Source of the DNA: a virus
IMG/VR virus record: IMGVR_UViG_3300021956_000029
Span: 1-36,840 of that record
DNA length: 36,840 bases
Strand: one strand, 5' to 3'
A program made the translations under genes and the position numbers. The notes beneath the pieces were generated by a model. That model did not search any database, had not been told where the DNA came from, and was given only the letters and a program-made list of their open reading frames with translations. Position 1 is the stretch's first letter. Every line of letters starts with the position of its first letter. Of this stretch, positions 1 through 7,994 are shown in pieces.

Positions 1-908
1 GCGGAGGAGGAGGAACTGGAGCTGGCGGCGGAGGAGAAGGTGGAGGCGGAGGAACTGCCTCGACACCTGGAGGCGGAGGCGGCTCTGGTGGAGGCGGCGG
101 CGGTTCGGGAGGAACTGGCATTTTCACAGGAACATCAACTTCATCGTACACACCCATGGCTACCACGGTTTATCAGCGTAATCTGCCAAAGGAATTAAGC
201 ACATCGTCGTCTGCCCTGTTTGGCCAGATCCCGCTGGTTGATGCGTCCGGCCAGCCTACTGGCGGCAGCACCAGTCTGCTTGGGCAGTACGGCAACATCT
301 ACCAGAACCTGCTTGGCCAGACCATGCTTGGCAACGCCGAGCAGAACAGGCAGGGAATTGGCCTTACCCGCCAGATCAGCGACCAGTTGGCTGCGGATCA
401 GGCCAAGCTCCAGCGGGTGCAGTCGGGCCAGCTTGCCGCCGAGGATGTCCGCAATGCCCAGCAGGCAGCCCGCGAGGCCTATGCGGCGCGTGGTCAGGTG
501 ATGGGTCAGGGCGCGATTGGGGCCGAAATCCTCAACCGCGAGGCCATCCGCCAGCAGCGCGAGAACGAAGCCCGTGCAGCCTATCAGGCTTCCATGCAGA
601 ACGCTTTCAACGCCACGCAGCTCCAGACCGGCAACATCTTCAGCCCTGTCGGCTCCTTGGTAAGCTCCACGTTCAACCCGCTGGCCCCTTACGAGGCCGA
701 CGTGTATGGCACGAACGTCAACGCCCTCAACGCCGACCAGATTGCGGCGGCCAACCGTCAGGCGGCTCTGGAGTCGGCCAAGCTGGGCCAGACCGGAACC
801 TATGCGGCTGCACTTGGTACTTTCCTTGGCAGCCCGACCGGCAATACGGTGCTCAAGTCCGTCTGGGATTACTTCTCTGGCGGCGGCAACAAGACGCCCG
901 GAACCTAA
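1..908 (+). CDS. Gly-rich virion or ejection protein (5' end at 36837)
   Basis: The frame is open from the first base, so the ATG at 156 is not the true start. Translation upstream of it is a long glycine-rich stretch with Ser and Thr (about 45 residues). Joining the window ends puts the ATG at 36837 in frame, giving 303 residues starting Met-Gly-Gly-Gly. The body is rich in Gln and Ala with helical, coiled-coil-like segments, and the C-terminal part contains a Gly/Ala stretch. It follows the tail hub gene and precedes two large genes of similar Gln/Ala-rich composition. The inferred role is an internal virion (ejection) or tail-associated protein. I recognise no named family. Confidence 0.7.
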   Translation, partial: GGGGTGAGGGGEGGGGGTASTPGGGGGSGGGGGGSGGTGIFTGTSTSSYTPMATTVYQRNLPKELSTSSSALFGQIPLVDASGQPTGGSTSLLGQYGNIYQNLLGQTMLGNAEQNRQGIGLTRQISDQLAADQAKLQRVQSGQLAAEDVRNAQQAAREAYAARGQVMGQGAIGAEILNREAIRQQRENEARAAYQASMQNAFNATQLQTGNIFSPVGSLVSSTFNPLAPYEADVYGTNVNALNADQIAAANRQAALESAKLGQTGTYAAALGTFLGSPTGNTVLKSVWDYFSGGGNKTPGT

Positions 909-920
909 TCGCTTACAATC

Positions 921-2558
921 ATGCCTTACGATCCTGGAATCAGAAACATCAGCGGTGAGTTGCTGGCTCAGGGCCAGATGCGGCAAGCTGAAGGCATTGC
1001 TGGCGGCTTGGTGAACTGGCTGAAGGGCTACGAGCAGAACCAGTCGCTCAAGAAGCAGGGCATGAGCACGTTTGCCGGTGCTCTGGCCAACAATCCCGAG
1101 CTTCAGCAGTTCATGGATGATGCCGAGGCGGGCAGGAAGCAGGTCCCGCCCGAGCTTCTGAAGGCCTTTGCCAATGCCAAAAAGGGCGACGTGGACGTTT
1201 ATGACGCCTCCATGCTGGGCAACTTCGCCAATAACTTCCTGACCACCAAGCGGGAAGCGGCTCAGGAACAGGCCATTCGTATGCAGACGGCTGGTCATGC
1301 CGTTCAGGCCCTTGGTCAGTTGGCCGACCTTGGCTTCTATGCCAAACAGCCTGGCAGCGGCATTTCGCCCGAGGATGTCAGCAATTTGCAGCGTTTCATC
1401 ACCAGCGGCATGGGTCAGGGCAATCGCCAGCCTATGGTTGCCCAGCAGGTGGGAATGACCGCTTTGGATCAGTTCGTTCGCCGTCAAGCTCCTGCTGGCC
1501 CGACTCCCAGCACGGACATGCAGCAGGCCGAGCCGCAAGCCGAGGCGCAGCCGTCAGAGCCGTTGCCTGAAGGCGCAATTCAAGCAGGACGCCGTTCGCG
1601 TGAGGCTCAGATGGCAGAAGCCATGCAGACGGTTCAATCGCTGCCGCCCAGCCAGCAACGTCGCAGCCTGAACACCGTTCTAGCCGACATTCAGAAACGT
1701 GATTTGGATCTGTCCAAGAACATCTCGTTCAATGATCCGGCCAAGGCTGCGGCTTATGCTCAAACGCTGAATGCACAGTCAAAGACTCCGGGTGTAAAGT
1801 TCGTGGTCGATACTGATCCGCGCACCGGCTACAACATCGTCAAGCAGGTCACCAGCAGCGTTGAAACTCCAGAAGAAGCTGCTCGTCGAAAGAAGCTTGA
1901 AACGAGTGCAGAGTTGGATGCCAAGAGTGCCAACGAATACATCACCCGCGTCAAGAAGGAGGGAGCGGCTGCGCTTGATGACACGTTAATCAACCAGCAG
2001 ATTCGCAACGCGCTGAAGTCAAAGGTTGAAACCGGACCTATTGAGGCGTTCAAGCAGAACGTCCGAAAGGTGGCGATTGGGGCTGGACTTGCCGACAAGG
2101 AGACAATCGACAAGACGGACAAGTTTGATGAACTTGAAGGTTTGATGATGCGCGGTCAGCTTGAGTTTGCTCAGAATGCCACTCGCGGCAATCTTAACAC
2201 CTTTGAGCAACGCCTTGTTGAAAGCGCGGTTTCAAACGCCAAAGCCAAATTACCTGGCGCAAACGCCTACCTCAATGACGTTGTTGAGGCCATCAAGCTA
2301 AAGAAGGCGGATCACGCTAGGGCCGAACAGGACTTCCGGCAGCAATATAAGGACAAGGTGGATCGAGCCGAAGCCCTGCAAGATTGGGAGCTTAATCCCG
2401 CAAACAGCATCAACAAATACTTTGAGCGGTTGAGGGCCGAATCAGCCGCTCCTGCTGCTCAAACCGCCGCCCCAGCCGCTAGCGGTGCTGCTTCTGCTAC
2501 CACAAAAGCCGCCACGGGTCGCTGGGATCCGCAGAAGCAGATGTTCATCCCCTACTAA
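921..2558 (+). CDS. Probable internal virion (ejection) protein
   Basis: 545 residues, starting 12 bases after the previous stop. It is mostly alpha-helical by composition, rich in Ala, Gln and Lys, and has a low-complexity Ala/Pro/Thr segment near residues 500-530. No enzyme motif is visible. Its place directly downstream of the tail hub, between two other structural-looking genes, and its soluble helical character match the ejection proteins of short-tailed phages, which are poorly conserved in sequence. That role is inferred from context. There is no Shine-Dalgarno sequence before the ATG. Confidence 0.7.
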   Translation: MPYDPGIRNISGELLAQGQMRQAEGIAGGLVNWLKGYEQNQSLKKQGMSTFAGALANNPELQQFMDDAEAGRKQVPPELLKAFANAKKGDVDVYDASMLGNFANNFLTTKREAAQEQAIRMQTAGHAVQALGQLADLGFYAKQPGSGISPEDVSNLQRFITSGMGQGNRQPMVAQQVGMTALDQFVRRQAPAGPTPSTDMQQAEPQAEAQPSEPLPEGAIQAGRRSREAQMAEAMQTVQSLPPSQQRRSLNTVLADIQKRDLDLSKNISFNDPAKAAAYAQTLNAQSKTPGVKFVVDTDPRTGYNIVKQVTSSVETPEEAARRKKLETSAELDAKSANEYITRVKKEGAAALDDTLINQQIRNALKSKVETGPIEAFKQNVRKVAIGAGLADKETIDKTDKFDELEGLMMRGQLEFAQNATRGNLNTFEQRLVESAVSNAKAKLPGANAYLNDVVEAIKLKKADHARAEQDFRQQYKDKVDRAEALQDWELNPANSINKYFERLRAESAAPAAQTAAPAASGAASATTKAATGRWDPQKQMFIPY

Positions 2559-2559
2559 G

Positions 2560-4248
2560 ATGCCGATCATTGACCATCCCAAGTTTGGGCCGACCGAGTT
2601 TCCCGACTCAATGAGTCAGGATGAAATCATTGCCGCCTTGAAGAAGATGGACGCGCAAGCGATGTCTTCAACTCAAGGCCCAACGGCAGAGCAGCTCATG
2701 CGCGATCCCGCCATGCAGGCCGCAATTGCTCGCGCTGGCGGTGGAACCATTGTGCCCGGCCCCGGCATCAGCGCAGATGCGGCAAAAGCGATTGCTGGTA
2801 TGGGCGTTGAGGGTGGTCTTACCGCAGCAGGACAGGCCGCTGGAATGGCCTTTGCTGGCCCTCCTGGCGCATCTGTGGGCGGGGCGATAACCGCTCCTAT
2901 CGGATATGCGTTGAACAAGCTAATCAAAGGCGAAACCCCAACCATGGGTGGAGCTGCTGGTTCAGCAGTCATGGGCGCAGTGCCTGGATCGCCTTTGGCT
3001 GGCCTTGGCATGAAGGGAATGGCCAAGGAAGGCCTTAAGCAGATTGGCGCGGGCCTTGGCGCAGAAACCGCCGAAGCGTTGGTTGAGGGCAAGGCTCCCA
3101 CGGCCCAAGGCGTTGCCGCTCGTACCGGAGGCGCGATGATCGGACTTATCGGCGGTAAGGCCTTTGATTTCGGTCAGGCAGCCGACCGCCAGACCGCCAA
3201 GGAAGTGACGCAGCTTTTCTGGGACGATGCGCTGAAAAAGGCGCAGGAAAAGGGCTTGGCCGTTCTTCCGTCCATGGCAAATGGCGTGAAGCTGAACAAG
3301 CTGCTTGAGTCGATGGCTGGCAAGACCCGCACGATTGCCGAGATCAACGATCTCAACAACGAGCTGTTCACCACGCTCACCATGCAGGCGGTTGGTCTTC
3401 AACCGCAGCTTGGCGTGCAGACCAAGAAGATTCTGGGTCAGGCCGTTGAGGAAGCCGCTCGTCCATACGCTGAGATCCGAGCCCTTGCCCAGAAGGCCGA
3501 GGCCGACCTTGTCGCGCTCAAGAAGAACCGCCTTACGGCTTCCAATGAGCATGAACTGAACGTCCAGATGGCTGACCCCGAGTTTGTTCGGGAATCGTCC
3601 GCTTTGGCCAAGAAGGCTTCCGTGGACGTGGACAAGTACCGCCTGACGCAGGAAAAGGCCAACAACTACCTGAACTCAACCTCTGCTGCCGAAAAGGAGC
3701 TTGGGAAGAAGTATCAGGAGGAAGCCGCTGGCTACTTGAAGGACATTGAAAGCGGCCTCAAGGAAATGGGTCGTGAGGACTTGCTTAACAAGTTCCAAGC
3801 GGCTCGCAAGCGTCTGGCCCAGCTTGGCGAGGTGGAGCAGGCTCTGACGCCTGGCGGCACGGTGGACATGGCCAAGTTGCGCCGGTCAGCCGAGTCGGGC
3901 ACGCCCTTTACTGGCGACCTGAAGACGCTGGCGATGTTCGCGTCCGATCCTCGCTTCAGATATGTCACGCAATCCAATCTCCGCCTTCCTCCTTCGGAAA
4001 TGGGCGGGATACAGGAAGTTGGACAAGAAATGTTCCGTACGCCGATTGGATCGTTGATTCAGAGTCCGTTCTATCAGCGCACGATGGCCCAGCCTTCGTA
4101 TACGGCCATGCCCGACTTCGTGAGCCGATTCATGAAGACTGCCACGCAGAGTGAACTAGACCAGCGTTTGAGCCAGCCAAACAGCCTGCTTCAGTTCTAC
4201 CAGCAGATTTATCCTCGCAAGCCCGAACAGCAGACTGCTAAACCCTGA
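2560..4248 (+). CDS. Probable internal virion protein with Gly/Ala membrane-like segment
   Basis: 562 residues. I take the ATG at 2560, one base after the preceding stop, because the residues further upstream in this frame only overlap the previous gene. Residues 13-32 (FPDSMSQDEIIAALKKM) match a short N-terminal motif common in phage internal virion and lytic proteins, of the form FPdgms.eeI..al. Residues about 75-125 are a glycine-zipper-like hydrophobic stretch (GGLTAAGQAAGMAFAG and on) that could insert in a membrane. The remainder is helical and charged. The likely role is a DNA-ejection protein that contributes to a channel. No catalytic lytic motif is visible. Confidence 0.7.
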   Translation: MPIIDHPKFGPTEFPDSMSQDEIIAALKKMDAQAMSSTQGPTAEQLMRDPAMQAAIARAGGGTIVPGPGISADAAKAIAGMGVEGGLTAAGQAAGMAFAGPPGASVGGAITAPIGYALNKLIKGETPTMGGAAGSAVMGAVPGSPLAGLGMKGMAKEGLKQIGAGLGAETAEALVEGKAPTAQGVAARTGGAMIGLIGGKAFDFGQAADRQTAKEVTQLFWDDALKKAQEKGLAVLPSMANGVKLNKLLESMAGKTRTIAEINDLNNELFTTLTMQAVGLQPQLGVQTKKILGQAVEEAARPYAEIRALAQKAEADLVALKKNRLTASNEHELNVQMADPEFVRESSALAKKASVDVDKYRLTQEKANNYLNSTSAAEKELGKKYQEEAAGYLKDIESGLKEMGREDLLNKFQAARKRLAQLGEVEQALTPGGTVDMAKLRRSAESGTPFTGDLKTLAMFASDPRFRYVTQSNLRLPPSEMGGIQEVGQEMFRTPIGSLIQSPFYQRTMAQPSYTAMPDFVSRFMKTATQSELDQRLSQPNSLLQFYQQIYPRKPEQQTAKP

Positions 4249-4252
4249 TTCC

Positions 4253-4408
4253 ATGCCCTTTAAGTCCAAATCCCAGCAGCGTGCCTGCTACGCCTCCAAA
4301 GGCTTCGGCGGCGGCGTGAATTGCGCCGAATGGGCCAAGAAAACCAACTTCGGCAAGCTCAAGGAGCGAGTCCAGAAATCCACCATCACCAAACACAAAT
4401 CCTTCTGA
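4253..4408 (+). CDS. Small basic virion-region protein, 51 aa
   Basis: ATG at 4253 is four bases after the upstream stop and TGA ends at 4408, two bases before the next ATG, so the gene fits exactly between its neighbours. The product begins MPFKSKSQQRACYA and ends in a Lys-rich tail. This opening resembles a group of very small phage proteins starting PFKSKaQ.R.cYa. It contains two cysteines and a FGGGVNC segment. Function is unknown. Confidence 0.7.
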   Translation: MPFKSKSQQRACYASKGFGGGVNCAEWAKKTNFGKLKERVQKSTITKHKSF

Positions 4409-4410
4409 TT

Positions 4411-4689
4411 ATGGCCAAGAACATGTCACCCTCCGTCACCCGTCCTGTATCCATTGAAACGCTTGGCGTTGCCCAGCGCGGCCCGATGAGCGGCTCCCGC
4501 AAGCTGCCCGGCTCCAACTACGGCCCCTGCCAGTGCGAGCCCACGAAGGAGGACCGCATTGAGGGCATTCCCGACAAGGTGCTGCGTCCGGCCCGCAAGG
4601 AAGTCGATGTAAAGGACATCGGTAACCAGATGAAGTACAAGGACAAGGGCTACGCCACGGTGGAGCCTCTTTCGGCCCCGAACGAATAA
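4411..4689 (+). CDS. Hypothetical protein, 92 aa
   Basis: I take the ATG at 4411, just after the preceding TGA; the upstream in-frame codons overlap the 51-residue gene. The product starts MAKNMSPSVTRPVSIETLG. It is polar, contains Cys-Gln-Cys near the middle and has no membrane segment. Its place between ejection-type genes and the lysis cassette suggests a minor virion component. I do not recognise a family. Confidence 0.65.
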   Translation: MAKNMSPSVTRPVSIETLGVAQRGPMSGSRKLPGSNYGPCQCEPTKEDRIEGIPDKVLRPARKEVDVKDIGNQMKYKDKGYATVEPLSAPNE

Positions 4690-4703
4690 AGCGTTACGCG
4701 GCC

Positions 4704-5120
4704 ATGGGCCTCCTTGACATCCTGTTCAACGCTGCCGGTGGTGGAGTCCTTGGCAGCGCGCTCCATTGCGTCACTGACTACTTTGACACGAAGAACAAGG
4801 TGACGATGCTGAAGGCCCAGATGGACGCGGCGGCCAACACGTCGGCCTGGAACGCCTTTCAGGAGAGCCAGAAGGACAGCGGGCTCAAGGAGATGCCAGC
4901 CAGCACGCCTGTGTGGGTGGTCAGCACTTATGTGCTGGTGGAAGCCTTCAAGAACGTCATGCGGCCCCTTTTGGCCCTGATTGCCATTTGCATCATCGCT
5001 GCCGTCTATGCTGGGGCGGACGCGGCGGCTAGGGCAGGAATGGTCAATGAACTGACCTTTGGCTGCTTCACGGCGGTGTTCTGGTATTTTGGCGCAAGAT
5101 ACTCTCGGTCAACCAAATAA
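4704..5120 (+). CDS. Holin-like membrane protein
   Basis: 138 residues. Two hydrophobic segments are visible at about residues 86-104 and 114-130, with a weaker amphipathic N-terminus. Met-Arg-Pro just before the first and WYFGARYSRSTK at the end resemble the three-helix holins found in gene transfer agents and some phages. The gene sits four bases upstream of a second small membrane protein, as in holin/accessory lysis cassettes. The inferred role is to permeabilise the inner membrane at lysis. No endolysin gene could be recognised beside it. Confidence 0.6.
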   Translation: MGLLDILFNAAGGGVLGSALHCVTDYFDTKNKVTMLKAQMDAAANTSAWNAFQESQKDSGLKEMPASTPVWVVSTYVLVEAFKNVMRPLLALIAICIIAAVYAGADAAARAGMVNELTFGCFTAVFWYFGARYSRSTK

Positions 5121-5123
5121 GCC

Positions 5124-5360
5124 ATGACCTTTGACCCCAATTCCAACGACGCCATGTTTGCCCAGATACTGGCCAAGCTGGACGAGCAGAGAAGCCTCTT
5201 GAACTCTATCAAGGACTCAATGGAGAAGGCCGAGCATCGCATCACCCTGCTGGAGCACTGGCGGGAGGAGCTGCGCGGCAAAACGGCTGCCTGGTCGGCC
5301 TTCATCAGCGTGGTGGTGGGCATCCTCACCAGCTTGGCCATCCATTTCCTGACCAAATAG
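5124..5360 (+). CDS. XhlA-like small membrane protein, lysis-associated
   Basis: 78 residues with a predicted coiled coil over about 13-50 (heptad-like Leu/Ile spacing), a short basic linker and one membrane segment at 56-76 ending in Lys. This layout is that of XhlA-type haemolysin/lysis accessory proteins and of some phage spanin or holin partners. It follows the holin-like gene by three bases. There is no lipobox or signal peptide, so it is not an obvious spanin. Assigned by architecture only. Confidence 0.5.
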   Translation: MTFDPNSNDAMFAQILAKLDEQRSLLNSIKDSMEKAEHRITLLEHWREELRGKTAAWSAFISVVVGILTSLAIHFLTK

Positions 5361-5370
5361 GGGTCTGCAC

Positions 5371-5431
5371 GGTAACATCGCTAATGTTGTTATAACACAA
5401 CTGGCGTTACCCAGCCTGCAAACAGGGCTTT
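5371..5431. terminator. Nested dyad between converging operons
   Basis: GGTAAC at 5371-5376 pairs with GTTACC at 5406-5411, GCTA at 5380-5383 with TGGC at 5402-5405, and GTTGT at 5386-5390 with ACAAC at 5397-5401. A 10-bp perfect palindrome (TGTTATAACA) lies at 5388-5397. A second small hairpin, CCTG/CAGG, follows at 5415-5426 before a short T run. It separates the end of the + lysis genes from the end of the - early operon, so a terminator is likely, although no strong U tract is present. An operator is the alternative. Confidence 0.4.
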
Positions 5432-5462
5432 AGGCATGGCTGTAAAATGCCCGCAAACCCCC

Positions 5463-5478
5463 TTTCCTTGCGTTTTAA
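5463..5478. repeat. Dispersed 16-bp repeat TTTCCTTGCGTTTTAA (copy 1 of 4)
   Basis: The same 16 bases occur exactly at 11821-11836. A 15/16 match is at 33868-33883, and a 13/16 match is at 16630-16645. Copies 1 and 2 each overlap the stop codon of a - strand gene, while copies 3 and 4 lie inside coding sequence. The sequence after the core is shared in pairs: CGCGTTTTGA after copies 1 and 16630, and G(G)CCATT after the other two. Function is unknown. Confidence 0.5.
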
Positions 5479-5741
5479 CGCGTTTTGAGCTGTTTTAGGG
5501 GTATAGGCCTGTACCACACCTGCCGACGAAGGATTTGTCCCTTCTGTTGGAGGCCCTCAAAACGCTCCATTTTGCCCTCCTTGACGAGCGCATGAACGGT
5601 CACGAAGGTGCGCCTTTGGCCGGTTTTGAAGCGTTCCCTGATCTCAACCAGCGTCATCCAGCCCTCTCCTTCGGGCCTTTTGGGGTGCTGGAGGGCGTTG
5701 GTGAACGTTTCCGCCCAGAGCTTGTCAGTACTTCTTGACAT
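5475..5741 (-). CDS. Small winged-helix DNA-binding protein
   Basis: I take the ATG at 5741 (MSRSTDKLWAE); ATGs at 5753 and 5765 are possible but deepen the overlap with the upstream gene. The 88-residue product shows a winged-helix pattern: MTLVEIRERF (helix), VTVHALVKEGKMERF (recognition helix and start of the wing), then a basic strand ending QVWYRPI. It is the last gene of the early operon and overlaps the metallophosphoesterase gene by 17 bases. A transcriptional regulator is likely; its target is unknown. Confidence 0.65.
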   Translation of the reverse strand: MSRSTDKLWAETFTNALQHPKRPEGEGWMTLVEIRERFKTGQRRTFVTVHALVKEGKMERFEGLQQKGQILRRQVWYRPIPLKQLKTR

Positions 5742-6465
5742 TTTCGGCGGCATAGAAGCTCCCATTTATCTTCTTTGCTTGGAATAGCTGGTAGGTGCCG
5801 TCTGGGAACAGCACGCCGTAGCACCAGGCATTGTCATGGCGCAGCTTGCCCACGCTGTGCTGGTTGTAGGCCATGTCTATCTTGCAGCAGCAGCCTATGC
5901 CTCGGGCCTCCGCTGGGCCATCTATGTGCTCAACTGGGGCTGAGTCGGTGGCGTGGGTGTGGCCGAAGATGCAGTTGCCATAGGCGATGCTGTGTCGTCG
6001 GGCGGCCCCCATGCCTGCAAAGAAGCCATGAATGACCTTGAGATGACCGAGACGTAGAACACCGTGGCGCGAATCATAGGGAAGCATCGTGGCTCTTGAC
6101 TGAGCCACTACACGCTCAATCCGCTTTATGCCGTCCGACGCATAATCTCGCAGCAGCCCGCTGGCGTTGTGGGCGAAATGCCACATGCGCTCGTCGTGGT
6201 TGCCTCGGAGGAAGTGGTTGGCCTTGCCGCCGTCCATGAAGCGACGGATGAAGTCCACGCCCATTTCCCAGTCGTCCACTAGGCTGGCTGCTTTCTCATC
6301 ATCCGAGGCTCCCTTGCGGAGGTTGCGGAAGTCCCATGCATCACCGGCATGGACCCTTATCTCGGGCTTGTAGTCCTTGCAAAAGGCAAACAGCGCGTTG
6401 GCTGTCTCCTCGTCCTGCTGGTCGCCGTGGCTGTCCGCCGCAACGACGAATCGTTGTCCTTTCAT
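5725..6465 (-). CDS. Calcineurin-like metallophosphoesterase
   Basis: 246 residues from the ATG at 6465, whose ATGA overlaps the upstream stop. All metal-binding signatures of the family are visible in order: D11 and H13 (AADSHGD), GDAWD at 41-45, GNHD at 88-91, H146 and GHTH at 168-171. These ligate a dinuclear metal centre that hydrolyses phosphodiesters or phosphomonoesters. Phage members often lie in replication operons and may process nucleic acid ends. The substrate cannot be told from the sequence. A Cys-Cys-Cys run at 192-194 is unusual. Confidence 0.85.
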   Translation of the reverse strand: MKGQRFVVAADSHGDQQDEETANALFAFCKDYKPEIRVHAGDAWDFRNLRKGASDDEKAASLVDDWEMGVDFIRRFMDGGKANHFLRGNHDERMWHFAHNASGLLRDYASDGIKRIERVVAQSRATMLPYDSRHGVLRLGHLKVIHGFFAGMGAARRHSIAYGNCIFGHTHATDSAPVEHIDGPAEARGIGCCCKIDMAYNQHSVGKLRHDNAWCYGVLFPDGTYQLFQAKKINGSFYAAENVKKY

Positions 6466-6833
6466 TTGGGGGTAGGCTTGTTCTGTTTCCTGACTAATCG
6501 CTGATTGGCCGTGACTTCGGCATGGCAATTGGTGCAGAGGCATCTGTAGCCGTCCTGCTCGACGAACAGCCGGGCAATGTACTCGTCCCAGCCATTAAAG
6601 CCCCGAACAGGATCAACGACGGGATCAACATGATCCATGTGGCTATCCTTGTTCCCAACGACAGCCTTGCAAAGGGCGCAGACGTATTGGTTGCGTCCGA
6701 TCTTGGCTGCCCGCTTGGCGGCATACTTAGGCTGCCATCGGTTAGAAGCACCACGGAGGGCCGACTTGATGAAGGACGAGAATTTCGATTCGGTCCACAG
6801 TCCTGAGCATCTGGTTTTGGGTGCATGTTTCAT
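6462..6833 (-). CDS. HNH endonuclease
   Basis: 123 residues. It has a zinc-ribbon pair CALC (52-55), the HMDH catalytic segment (65-68), a conserved GWDEYIARLF block (81-90), then CLCTNCH (98-104), which supplies the second Cys pair and the last His. This matches phage HNH nucleases with a structural zinc. The start overlaps the stop of a 41-residue gene (TGATG), and the stop overlaps the next start (ATGA), so it is translated as part of the operon. It may act in DNA processing or be free-standing and mobile. The compact operon position favours a phage function. Confidence 0.85.
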   Translation of the reverse strand: MKHAPKTRCSGLWTESKFSSFIKSALRGASNRWQPKYAAKRAAKIGRNQYVCALCKAVVGNKDSHMDHVDPVVDPVRGFNGWDEYIARLFVEQDGYRCLCTNCHAEVTANQRLVRKQNKPTPK

Positions 6834-6958
6834 CAGTTAGGTTTGCCCATGTTGCGGAGGATGAGCCTTATTGTGGCCTCGTCACGGCTCAAGCGCATGA
6901 TATGTTGGTAGAAAAACATCCATGCCTTGGCCTCAAGGCGGTGCAGCTTAGAACGCAT
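6833..6958 (-). CDS. Small basic protein, 41 aa
   Basis: ATG at 6958 lies 11 bases inside the upstream DnaA-like gene, and the stop overlaps the next ATG as TGATG, so both ends are coupled to neighbours. The product, MRSKLHRLEAKAWMFFYQHI then a basic helix, looks like a single amphipathic helix pair. Without it there would be a 114-base gap in an otherwise gapless operon. Function is unknown. Confidence 0.55.
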   Translation of the reverse strand: MRSKLHRLEAKAWMFFYQHIMRLSRDEATIRLILRNMGKPN

Positions 6959-7346
6959 TGAGCAGGCCCTCAACTTCACCCTTCACCCGCTTGTCGATGG
7001 AGCAGCGTCCCTTCACCGTCTCGATTGCGTAGAGGATGTTGGCGTGATGGCGGCCAAACGACCGCGCTATCTTGGCCAAGCTGTGCGTGCTGTTGGTCTT
7101 CACCAGATACATGGCCACCTGCCGTGCCCAGGCCGTGTCCTTGTCGCGGCGGCGGCTATACACGTCCTCCTTGCTCACGCGATAGAACTCGCTGACCAGC
7201 TCTATGGCCCGCTGCACCTCCGGCACGCTGCTGTCGTGGCAGTTGTTGGCGTGCTCAATCTCCTTGAGCGTGTTGTGGATCTCGGCTGAGAAGGCCGCGA
7301 AGGACTGTCGTAGACGCCGCACCAATGCGGCATTGTGTTTGTTCAT
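6948..7346 (-). CDS. Stand-alone DnaA domain IV-like origin-binding protein
   Basis: 132 residues from the ATG at 7346 (ATGA overlap with the upstream gene). Residues about 48-132 reproduce the C-terminal DNA-binding domain of bacterial DnaA: an RRRD-type basic loop (65-68), ARQVAMYL (74-81), then SFGRHHANILYA (96-107), which matches the DnaA signature helix where DnaA usually has GRDHTTVLHA. There is no AAA+ domain. The N-terminal 45 residues are a separate helical region. It probably binds a DnaA-box-like site in the phage genome to attract or mimic host initiation. It lies beside a replication-protein-like gene. Confidence 0.85.
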   Translation of the reverse strand: MNKHNAALVRRLRQSFAAFSAEIHNTLKEIEHANNCHDSSVPEVQRAIELVSEFYRVSKEDVYSRRRDKDTAWARQVAMYLVKTNSTHSLAKIARSFGRHHANILYAIETVKGRCSIDKRVKGEVEGLLNAF

Positions 7347-7861
7347 TTTGGAAGTTGGGATCGGATGTGCTGTCGGGCTGAGGCGTCTAACGCAAGCCAA
7401 GGGCTGTCGGCCCAGTCGCCATTTACGCAGTTCTCACGCACCCATTCGCGCCAGCCGTGCGGCTCCTGTTCCTGCACAGGCTTTGGGGCGAAGGATGTCT
7501 TGCCCTGACCGTTTAGGAGGATGGGGCGTTGCTCGACGGCTCGGTTGAGCCAGTTGATGAAGCGGCGGCGGGTGACCCCGACGTTGTTGACGCCTGCCCA
7601 TGCTTGGGCTTTGCCGAGCTCCCGCTTGATGTCGATTCCGGCGTAGACTGGGTTGACTTCAAGTTCGCCAATCCACTCCTCGTCGATAATTGTTGCGCTC
7701 GCAGGGCGGCGATGAGCGGGGCCAGGGCGTCTCCCATGGACTGAATGGGCATCGAAGACTGCCTGTACTGTCTCCAGCCACTCACTTCGTCCGAGTCGTC
7801 GTCCAAGTAGCTTCGCTTTGGCGGCACAGGCGTCATAGGCTTTTTCCGCGAAGGCAGTCAT
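7343..7861 (-). CDS. Phage replication-protein-like (C-terminal motif)
   Basis: 172 residues. Residues 61-108 contain EEWIGELEVNPVYAGIDI followed by RRRFINWLNRA. This block recurs in phage replication-module proteins near the C-terminus of O/DnaD-like initiators, where the WLNR helix is basic. The N-terminal 60 residues are helical and basic. Its stop overlaps the start of the DnaA-like gene. A role in replication initiation or helicase loading is inferred from that motif and from context. A 107-residue frame starting at 7836 on the same strand is judged a shadow. Confidence 0.65.
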   Translation of the reverse strand: MTAFAEKAYDACAAKAKLLGRRLGRSEWLETVQAVFDAHSVHGRRPGPAHRRPASATIIDEEWIGELEVNPVYAGIDIKRELGKAQAWAGVNNVGVTRRRFINWLNRAVEQRPILLNGQGKTSFAPKPVQEQEPHGWREWVRENCVNGDWADSPWLALDASARQHIRSQLPK

Positions 7862-7994
7862 TCAGGGCCTTTCTCGCCTCGTTGAGCTCGCGTTCAAGCT
7901 CGCGGGCAAACTCGGCCTTCACCTTGGGATGCTGGCCGGTCTGCAACACGTCCTTAAGAGCAGCGTCGGTTCTTGGCGTGTCGTTTTGGTTCAT
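7833..7994 (-). CDS. Small charged protein, 53 aa
   Basis: Starts at the ATG at 7994 and ends at 7833 within the next gene (29-base overlap). The product MNQNDTPRTDAALKDVLQTG... continues as an amphipathic helix rich in Glu, Arg and Lys (residues 23-45). No family is recognised. It fills an otherwise empty 130-base stretch, and the N-terminal MNQND also begins the gene at 11797, probably because these genes share a start context. Confidence 0.5.
   Translation of the reverse strand: MNQNDTPRTDAALKDVLQTGQHPKVKAEFARELERELNEARKALNDCLRGKSL

Noticed and set aside
195-1538. 447-codon open frame on the - strand
   Set aside because: It runs opposite two convincing + genes, has no recognisable motifs and is Leu/Arg/Gly-rich, as expected for the antisense of GC-rich Gln/Ala codons.
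7513-7836. 107-codon - strand frame with an ATGA-style start
   Set aside because: The start looks coupled to the 53-residue gene, but the protein turns into Ser/Thr low complexity. The alternative frame (7343-7861) carries a recognised replication motif.
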